Source: CAKZNE01 sp040222435 (GTDB taxonomy: Bacteria > Bacteroidota > Bacteroidia > Flavobacteriales > Schleiferiaceae). Taken from it: a DNA stretch of 64,000 nt. Positions 58,834-64,000 of the stretch are shown here, piece after piece (position 1 is the stretch's first letter; the number at the start of each line of letters is the position of its first letter). The stretch spans positions 1,674,001-1,738,000 of the forward strand of contig OZ243107.1 in NCBI GenBank assembly GCA_965212245.1, given 5' to 3'. The position numbers and the translations under genes are program-made. The notes below the pieces were generated by a model that saw only the letters and a program-made list of their open reading frames with translations, was not told where the DNA came from and did no database searches.

Positions 58834-60891
58834 TTATTGACTGATCCCGGCCAGATCAAGCAGAAAGGCGTACTCCATTGCGGTCTCACGATAGGCTTCA
58901 AAACGTCCTGCGGCCCCACCGTGTCCGGTTTCCATATTGGTAAAAAGATAAAGCGGGTTCTTGTCGGTTTTAGTTTCCCTTAAGCGGGCTACCCATTTGG
59001 CCGGTTCCCAGTATTGCACCTGTGAATCATGTAAACCCGTGGTTACCAAAAGAGCCGGATAATCCTGGTTTTTCACATTATCATAAGGCGAATATGATTT
59101 GATGTAATGATAATACTCCTCATCATTGGGGTTGCCCCATTCATCGTATTCACCTGTTGTTAAAGGAATGGTTTCATCTAACATGGTAGTTACCACATCC
59201 ACAAAAGGTACTGCGGCAATAACACCTTTAAACAATTCAGGCTTCTCATTAATAATGGCGCCCATAAGAAGGCCACCGGCACTGCCGCCCATAGCATAAA
59301 GCTGAGCAGGAGAAGTATAGCTCTCAGAGATGAGCTTTTCAGCACAGGTAATAAAGTCGGTGAAAGTATTTCTCTTTTTAAGCATTTTACCCTCATCATA
59401 CCATTGGCGTCCCAGGTACTGGCCTCCTCTTACGTGAGCAATTGCAAAAATAAACCCCCGGTCAAGTAAACTTAAGCGGGTAGATGAAAAGCCGGGGTCC
59501 ACTGTAATACCGTATGAGCCGTAACCGTACAACAGTAAAGGGTTTCCCTCTGTTTTACGGAGCGTACGTTTATAAACCAATGATATAGGGATTTGGGTTC
59601 CGTCTTCAGCAGTAGCCCATATCCTTTCAGCCTGATAAGCACCCGGATCATGCCCTCCGACTACCTCTTGCTGCTTCATTACTATTTGAGTACGCGTGTG
59701 CATATCGTAATCAAAAACAGTAGTAGGTGTAGTTAAAGAAGAGTAACCGTAACGCAGGGTAGAACTGTCAAAGTCAGGATTATTACCAATGCCTGCGGTG
59801 TAGGTTTCTTCCGGGAATTTAATGGAATGACTCTCCTCTTTATTCCAGGGTTTGATATGAATTTGGGTCAGGCCGTTAGAGCGTTCTTCCAGCACCAGGA
59901 AGTTTCTGAATATTTCCATGCCTTCCAGGTAAACATCAGGGCGGTGTGGAATAAGGTCCTCCCAGTATTTTTTTTCCGGTTTATCAAGTGGAGTTTTCAT
60001 TAGCTTGAAATTAGTAGCTCCATCTTTGTTGGTGCGTATATACCAGTGGTTTTCAAAATGCGCCACTCCGTACTCCAAATCTCTTTCCCGTTCTTGTATT
60101 AGTTGAAATGAACCAGTAGGGTTTTCGCTAGCCAGGTAACGGTATTCATTTGAAACCGTACTGAAAGAGCCTATCATTATGAATTGTTCTGACTTACTTG
60201 AGTATACTGTGCACGTAAAAGCAGAATCTGTTTCGTGGTAAATTTCCACGTCCTCGGCTGGGTCATTCCCTAAGGTGTGGCGGTAAATTTTGGCCGCTCT
60301 TAAACTGGAATCCTTAATGGTGTAAAAGATCGTTTTGTTGTCTGCCCCCCAAGCCGCACTTCCGGTGGTATACTCCAGCTGAGTTGTACTTATCTCTCCT
60401 GTTTCCAGATTTTTAAAGCGGATGTTGTATATACGCCTGCTCAGGGTATCTTCTCCAAAGGCCAGCCATTTGTTATTTGGGCTTATACTCAGGCCGGATA
60501 CCTTATAGTATTCGTGCTCCGAGGCCAGTTCATTCACATTCAGCAGAATTTCCTCTTCTGCCTCAAGACTTCCTGGTTTGCGGCAATATACAGGGTGCTC
60601 ACGTCCTTCTTCAAAACGCACATAATACCAATAGCCATTTTTTTTATAGGGTACACTGGAGTCATCCTGTTTAATACGTCCTTTGATCTCCTCAAAGAGT
60701 TTTTCCTGGAGCTCTTCAGTATGCTTCATACTATCAGCCCGGTATTGGTTCTCGGCATTCAGATAGTCGATAACCCTGGGGTTTTCACGCTGGTTAAGCC
60801 AGTAATAATCATCCCTTCGGACGTCATTGTGTAGCCTTAATTCTTTTGCAATCTTTTCAGTAAAAGGAATATTGATAACCGGCTTTTGCAT
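58834..60891 (-). CDS. ptrB: S9 prolyl oligopeptidase family protein (oligopeptidase B-like)
   Basis: Oligopeptidase B cleaves short peptides after basic residues. With ATG at 60891 the protein has 685 residues, matching the family. Residues about 70-400 form the seven-bladed propeller and about 410-685 the alpha/beta hydrolase. The catalytic serine is in GGSAGGLLMGAIIN, the aspartate near TTGLHDSQV and the histidine in NMETGHGGAAGRF. The longer frame to 60945 is rejected because a promoter box (60930-60937) lies inside it. There is no signal peptide, so it is probably cytoplasmic. It is divergent from the DECR1-like gene. Confidence 0.92.
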   Translation of the reverse strand: MQKPVINIPFTEKIAKELRLHNDVRRDDYYWLNQRENPRVIDYLNAENQYRADSMKHTEELQEKLFEEIKGRIKQDDSSVPYKKNGYWYYVRFEEGREHPVYCRKPGSLEAEEEILLNVNELASEHEYYKVSGLSISPNNKWLAFGEDTLSRRIYNIRFKNLETGEISTTQLEYTTGSAAWGADNKTIFYTIKDSSLRAAKIYRHTLGNDPAEDVEIYHETDSAFTCTVYSSKSEQFIMIGSFSTVSNEYRYLASENPTGSFQLIQERERDLEYGVAHFENHWYIRTNKDGATNFKLMKTPLDKPEKKYWEDLIPHRPDVYLEGMEIFRNFLVLEERSNGLTQIHIKPWNKEESHSIKFPEETYTAGIGNNPDFDSSTLRYGYSSLTTPTTVFDYDMHTRTQIVMKQQEVVGGHDPGAYQAERIWATAEDGTQIPISLVYKRTLRKTEGNPLLLYGYGSYGITVDPGFSSTRLSLLDRGFIFAIAHVRGGQYLGRQWYDEGKMLKKRNTFTDFITCAEKLISESYTSPAQLYAMGGSAGGLLMGAIINEKPELFKGVIAAVPFVDVVTTMLDETIPLTTGEYDEWGNPNDEEYYHYIKSYSPYDNVKNQDYPALLVTTGLHDSQVQYWEPAKWVARLRETKTDKNPLYLFTNMETGHGGAAGRFEAYRETAMEYAFLLDLAGISQ

Positions 60892-60929
60892 ATTTTGGCG
60901 GGAAATTAAAATCGTGTAATAGTTTAAGG

Positions 60930-60960
60930 CAAAACTACAGACCATTAGGGCAATAGCAAG
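60930..60960 (-). promoter_or_regulatory. Promoter of the oligopeptidase B-like gene
   Basis: On the minus strand CTTG (60957-60960), a 19-bp spacer and an exact TAGTTTTG box (60930-60937) give a leader of about 35 bases to the ATG at 60891. Confidence 0.5.
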
Positions 60961-60998
60961 CCTTAATCTGAATGTAATACGATTAAATGTGATGAATT

Positions 60999-61883
60999 AT
61001 GGAGGGTCAATATAAACAGGGCATGATGCGCGATGATGCGCTCAAAGGAAAAATTATAGCTATTACAGGAGGCGGCACTGGTTTGGGACGCTCCATGGGT
61101 GAGTACTTTCTGAAGCTTGGAGCTAAGCTTGCTATCTGTGGAAGACGTAAAGAAAAACTGGAACAGGCAAAAACCGAAATGGAAACGGCCTGTGGGGGAG
61201 AAGTTTTAACGGCTGTTTGTGATGTTCGTAACTACGATGAGGTAGAGTCTTTCCTGAATAAGATTATTGACCACTACGGACAGGTAGACGTATTGCTGAA
61301 TAATGCAGCCGGTAATTTTATCAGTCCGGCTGAGCGGCTTTCGCCAGGAGCTTTTGATGCTGTTATTGATATAGTTCTTAAAGGTTCTAAAAACTGTACA
61401 CTGGCCTTTGGCAAGCATTGGATCAGAGAAAAGCAACAAAATAAAACAGTACTCAGTATTGTTACTACGTATGCCGAAACGGGTTCTTCTTTTGTAGTTC
61501 CTTCGGCTATGGCCAAAGCCGGTGTTACAGCTATGACCCGCTCTTTAGCCGTAGAATGGGCTAAGTATGGTATTCGCTTTAACGCTATCGCTCCCGGGCC
61601 ATTTCCGACTAAGGGGGCCTGGAGCCGGCTTTTACCCGGAGACATTTCCAAGAAGCTTAACCTGGAAGAACAAGTACCCTTGCGCAGAGCAGGTGACCAC
61701 CAGGAACTTGCCAACCTGGCTGCGTATCTGGTTTCTGATTTTGCTGCTTATATGAATGGAGAAGTAGTGATCATTGATGGAGGAGAATGGTTGCAGGGCG
61801 CTGGACAAATGAATTTTCTGGATGAAGTAACCCCTGAAATGTGGGACTGGATAGAAAAAGCAACCCGGGGCTCAAAGGAATAA
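60999..61883 (+). CDS. SDR oxidoreductase, 2,4-dienoyl-CoA reductase (DECR1) type
   Basis: The 294-residue short-chain dehydrogenase has the NADP-binding ITGGGTGLGRSMGEYF and the NNAAGNF motif. Its active site follows the mitochondrial DECR1 pattern rather than the common YxxxK: tyrosine in VTTYAETGSSF, then serine and lysine in VPSAMAKAGV. The downstream RFNAIAPGPFPTKGAWSRL also matches that family. It probably reduces 2,4-dienoyl-CoA during beta-oxidation of unsaturated fatty acids. Cytoplasmic. The GDPD gene follows 2 bp later, so the two form an operon. Confidence 0.9.
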   Translation: MEGQYKQGMMRDDALKGKIIAITGGGTGLGRSMGEYFLKLGAKLAICGRRKEKLEQAKTEMETACGGEVLTAVCDVRNYDEVESFLNKIIDHYGQVDVLLNNAAGNFISPAERLSPGAFDAVIDIVLKGSKNCTLAFGKHWIREKQQNKTVLSIVTTYAETGSSFVVPSAMAKAGVTAMTRSLAVEWAKYGIRFNAIAPGPFPTKGAWSRLLPGDISKKLNLEEQVPLRRAGDHQELANLAAYLVSDFAAYMNGEVVIIDGGEWLQGAGQMNFLDEVTPEMWDWIEKATRGSKE

Positions 61884-61885
61884 TT

Positions 61886-62770
61886 TTGAGAGCACAGCTG
61901 CTTCTGGTTATTGCGCTGCTGTTCAGTGGTACAGCTTGTAATTTCATGGAAAAACCGAAACGGCCTATTAATTGGCAGGGGCATAGGGGTGCCCGGGGTA
62001 TATATCCTGAAAATACCTGGCCGGCCTTTCAAAACGCTTTGGAGCAGCATATGCAAACACTGGAAATGGATGTAGTACTCACTGCAGACAGTCAGGTGGT
62101 TGTATCTCATGAGCCCTTTTTGAGTCATGAGATTTGTCTTGACAGTACGGGGTACCCTATACGTGCTGAAGATGAGGCTGATTACAATATTTTTCACATG
62201 TCATATGCTGATTTACAGAATTTTGATTGCGGAAGTAAACCACACCCCCGTTTTCCCGATCAAAAAAAGCAAAGGGTGTGTAAGCCTCTTTTGAAAGATA
62301 TTATTGAGAGGTCTGAATCTTTTCCAGGGCAAGATGAAGTGTTTTACAATATCGAAGTGAAAAGTAAGCCAGAATGGGATGGCTTATATTACCATTCGGT
62401 AGATTCCTATACAGCTGAGGTGGTTAATGTGATTAGCCGTTCAGGAATATTTAGCAGAACTATACTTCAAAGTTTTGATAAGCGCTGTCTGGCATACGCA
62501 CATATAGCGTATCCTGAACTACAACTCGCTTTATTGGTAGAAAGTAATGCCGATTTTCAAAATGAAATGGAGCAGTTGGGTTTCCACCCGGATATCTACA
62601 GCCCCGGCTACACCCTGGTAAATGCGGAGCTTGTGGTGTATTGCAGGGAAAATAATATACAGTTGATCCCCTGGACCGTAAACACGGTTGAAGATGCAAA
62701 ACAATTAATAAATGCCGGAGTGAATGGTATTATAACGGATTATCCCGCCATCAGCAAGCGGGTGAATTAA
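61886..62770 (+). CDS. Glycerophosphodiester phosphodiesterase, probable lipoprotein
   Basis: The enzyme hydrolyses glycerophosphodiesters to glycerol-3-phosphate and an alcohol. I place the start at TTG (61886), which gives MRAQLLLVIALLFSGTAC, a signal ending in a cysteine like a lipobox (294 residues); an ATG at 61841 lies inside the previous gene and would put 15 polar residues before the signal. Catalytic residues are visible: histidine in WQGHRGARG, glutamate in YPENTWPAF, the metal site LEMDVVLT and the second histidine in VVSHEPFL. The region about 90-160 holds an insertion with several cysteines. Its 3' end overlaps the TPR gene by 4 bp. Confidence 0.88.
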   Translation: MRAQLLLVIALLFSGTACNFMEKPKRPINWQGHRGARGIYPENTWPAFQNALEQHMQTLEMDVVLTADSQVVVSHEPFLSHEICLDSTGYPIRAEDEADYNIFHMSYADLQNFDCGSKPHPRFPDQKKQRVCKPLLKDIIERSESFPGQDEVFYNIEVKSKPEWDGLYYHSVDSYTAEVVNVISRSGIFSRTILQSFDKRCLAYAHIAYPELQLALLVESNADFQNEMEQLGFHPDIYSPGYTLVNAELVVYCRENNIQLIPWTVNTVEDAKQLINAGVNGIITDYPAISKRVN

Positions 62771-63852
62771 TTGCTTTCCGGATTTTTCCTCAGCTCTTCC
62801 AGGGCTCTGTTAACGCGCTCCATGGCAACACCAGCTGGCTGATATACAGGATTGGACTCAATGGCCTTGCGGTAGTCTTCCTTAGCCTTTTTAAACTGAC
62901 CTGACATTTCATAACAGTAGCCTCTGCCGTAGTAAGCTTTGTAGTTCTTATCCTGCACCTCAATAGCCTTGGTAAAATATTCACTGGCCTTTTCATACTG
63001 TTTTAATTCTACATGCATAAAGCCGAGATTAAAATAGCTATCGGCATCCCTGGGGTTTAACTGTACGGCCTTAGTATAATTTTCCAGAGCACGGTTTATT
63101 TCATTCTGACTCATGTAAAAAACACCAAGCTTAAAATAGATATCGGCCCGGTTAGGCTCCATTTCCAGAATACGCTGAAAGTAGTATTTGGCCAGTGTGT
63201 CATTACGTGCTGATAACATAACCCCCATCATGTCCAGTGCTCTCACATAATCCTGCTTCAGATCAATGGCTCTTTGGAAATACTGTAATGCCAATGCGGT
63301 ATCTTGCTTCAGGTCGCGCATCACCATGCCCTTAAAAAAGTAAGCTTCCGGATTTTTATTGTCTATTCGAATCACTTCATCCAGCAATTTTAGAGCTGTT
63401 TCAAAATCCATTACCACAATGTAGAGCTCAGCTAATTTTAGACGACATTCTACGTTTTGAGGTTCCAGTTTTATACACTTCTCCCACTCTATTTTAGAAA
63501 GCCGGGTACGATTTTGAATAAAGTGTAACTGCCCCTTAAGCAGGCGTGCTTTGGCCGAGCTGGAGTCCAGTTGCATAGCGTTATATATATCGTTGGCAGC
63601 ACTTTGAGCTTCCCTTCTTTTCAAAAGGAGATCGGCTCGCATCAAGTAGGCTTCCTGGTTGTCAGGGTCAGCTTTCAACACACGGCTCAATGAATCAATG
63701 GCTACCATTTCCCCGGTCGGTTTCCGCTGAGGTACTTCGATAGGTTCAGCCGGTTGATTTTTTGTAGATGGAGTTTCGTTTTTCGTTTCCGGAGAATCAC
63801 ATGCGGTAAGACATACGGCAAGTGTTACTAGCGCTGCAAAAATGTTCTTCAT
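62767..63852 (-). CDS. TPR-repeat lipoprotein
   Basis: With ATG at 63852 the protein has 361 residues and begins with a lipoprotein signal (MKNIFAALVTLAVCLTAC). A low-complexity linker follows (residues about 20-50), then about seven to eight tetratricopeptide repeats to near the C-terminus (AYLMRADLLLKRREAQSAAN, AYYGRGYCYEMSGQFKKAKE). TPR lipoproteins in Bacteroidota act as scaffolds in the periplasm, for example in T9SS or cell-envelope complexes, but no specific partner can be named. The longer frame starts with a TTG inside the promoter box and is rejected. Confidence 0.88.
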   Translation of the reverse strand: MKNIFAALVTLAVCLTACDSPETKNETPSTKNQPAEPIEVPQRKPTGEMVAIDSLSRVLKADPDNQEAYLMRADLLLKRREAQSAANDIYNAMQLDSSSAKARLLKGQLHFIQNRTRLSKIEWEKCIKLEPQNVECRLKLAELYIVVMDFETALKLLDEVIRIDNKNPEAYFFKGMVMRDLKQDTALALQYFQRAIDLKQDYVRALDMMGVMLSARNDTLAKYYFQRILEMEPNRADIYFKLGVFYMSQNEINRALENYTKAVQLNPRDADSYFNLGFMHVELKQYEKASEYFTKAIEVQDKNYKAYYGRGYCYEMSGQFKKAKEDYRKAIESNPVYQPAGVAMERVNRALEELRKNPESN

Positions 63853-63858
63853 AGAGTG

Positions 63859-63866
63859 CAAAAATA
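63859..63866 (-). promoter_or_regulatory. Probable promoter -7 box of the TPR lipoprotein gene
   Basis: The minus strand reads TATTTTTG, an exact TAnnTTTG match 6 bp before the ATG at 63852. It lies immediately after the recA terminator and uses part of its T-rich tail. Confidence 0.5.
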
Positions 63867-63867
63867 T

Positions 63868-63895
63868 AAAAGCCCAGTCTAAAGACCGGGCTTTT
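63868..63895 (-). terminator. Terminator of recA
   Basis: AAAAGCCCAGTC (63868-63879) pairs with GACCGGGCTTTT (63884-63895) with one A-C mismatch and a 4-base loop. On the minus strand the stem is followed by a T-rich TATATTTTTG run, as expected for the end of recA transcription. Confidence 0.75.
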
Positions 63896-63916
63896 GAACT
63901 TTCGTTGCTTAAATGC

Positions 63917-64000
63917 TTAGGCTTCTATAGCTGTGCGTATCTTTTCTTCTATTTCATCAGCCAGTTCAGGGTTATCTGTAAGTAATTGCCGAACGGCATC
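63917..64000 (-). CDS. recA: C-terminal end of RecA
   Basis: Only the last 27 codons and the stop are in the window. They read DAVRQLLTDNPELADEIEEK and end AIEA, matching the acidic C-terminal tail of Bacteroidota RecA. The assignment rests on this short stretch and on the strong terminator that follows; the frame is open to the right edge. Confidence 0.75.
   Translation of the reverse strand, partial: DAVRQLLTDNPELADEIEEKIRTAIEA

Noticed and set aside
60892..60945. N-terminal extension of the oligopeptidase B-like protein
   Set aside because: A -7 promoter box lies within it, and the remaining protein already has family length.
1..64000. CRISPR array, tRNA, rRNA or insertion sequence
   Set aside because: I looked for regular spaced repeats, cloverleaf-like or rRNA segments and transposase motifs and found none; the only sizeable repeats are the tandem CHU_C genes.

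Overview
The window is a gene-dense chromosomal segment of a member of the phylum Bacteroidota, most likely a free-living (probably marine) Flavobacteriales-type bacterium. The evidence is the fused lpxC-fabZ gene, the type IX secretion system (T9SS) regulator PorX, four secreted proteins ending in T9SS sorting domains (two type A, two CHU_C or type B), a single-chain glycine dehydrogenase, weak Shine-Dalgarno signals, and many starts preceded by the Bacteroidota promoter -7 box TAnnTTTG. I saw no tRNA, rRNA, CRISPR array, insertion sequence or prophage. Both ends cut genes: efp on the left and recA on the right.

Layout. 1-4.4 kb: minus-strand lipid A operon lpxD, lpxC/fabZ, lpxA, an orphan ABC ATPase, then efp. 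4.4-9.3 kb: a SAMHD1-like HD hydrolase divergent from porX, then tsaE, alanine dehydrogenase and a small membrane protein. 9.3-12.9 kb: proline dehydrogenase, aroB and aroA. 12.9-15.7 kb: an envelope pair (PorV/PorQ-like barrel and a helix-hairpin-helix outer-membrane protein). 15.7-19.4 kb: a propeller-type sensor kinase and its LytTR regulator. 19.6-21.9 kb: purE, purK and a SprT-like metalloprotein. 22-23.5 kb: MlaE/MlaF lipid transporter core. 23.7-28.7 kb: an abundant-looking T9SS cargo protein and gcvP. 28.9-32.4 kb: a UbiA-like membrane protein, kynU and kmo. 32.4-37.7 kb: a T9SS cargo protein and a 1100-residue envelope protein. 37.7-43.4 kb: nth, bcp, two small genes, dsbD and tilS. 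43.4-48.8 kb: pabB and a 1370-residue hybrid kinase. 48.9-51.6 kb: lpd and prfB, the latter with its programmed +1 frameshift. 51.7-58.4 kb: two tandem paralogous ~1100-residue CHU_C proteins. 58.5-64 kb: arsC-like, oligopeptidase B-like, a DECR1-like reductase, a GDPD lipoprotein, a TPR lipoprotein and the end of recA.

How the genes work together. The strongest theme is the cell envelope: lipid A synthesis, phospholipid transport, periplasmic disulfide chemistry, outer-membrane barrels, the T9SS regulator and four of its cargo proteins. The rest is core metabolism (shikimate, purine, glycine, proline, alanine and kynurenine pathways) and translation or repair functions. Genes are packed with 4-bp overlaps, back-to-back convergent stops and very short leaders.

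Several starts were moved from the longest open frame because a -7 promoter box, a signal peptide or family length argued for it. TTG initiation is unusually frequent, including in secreted proteins where no other start gives a complete signal peptide. Residue positions inside proteins are approximate unless a residue number is given.
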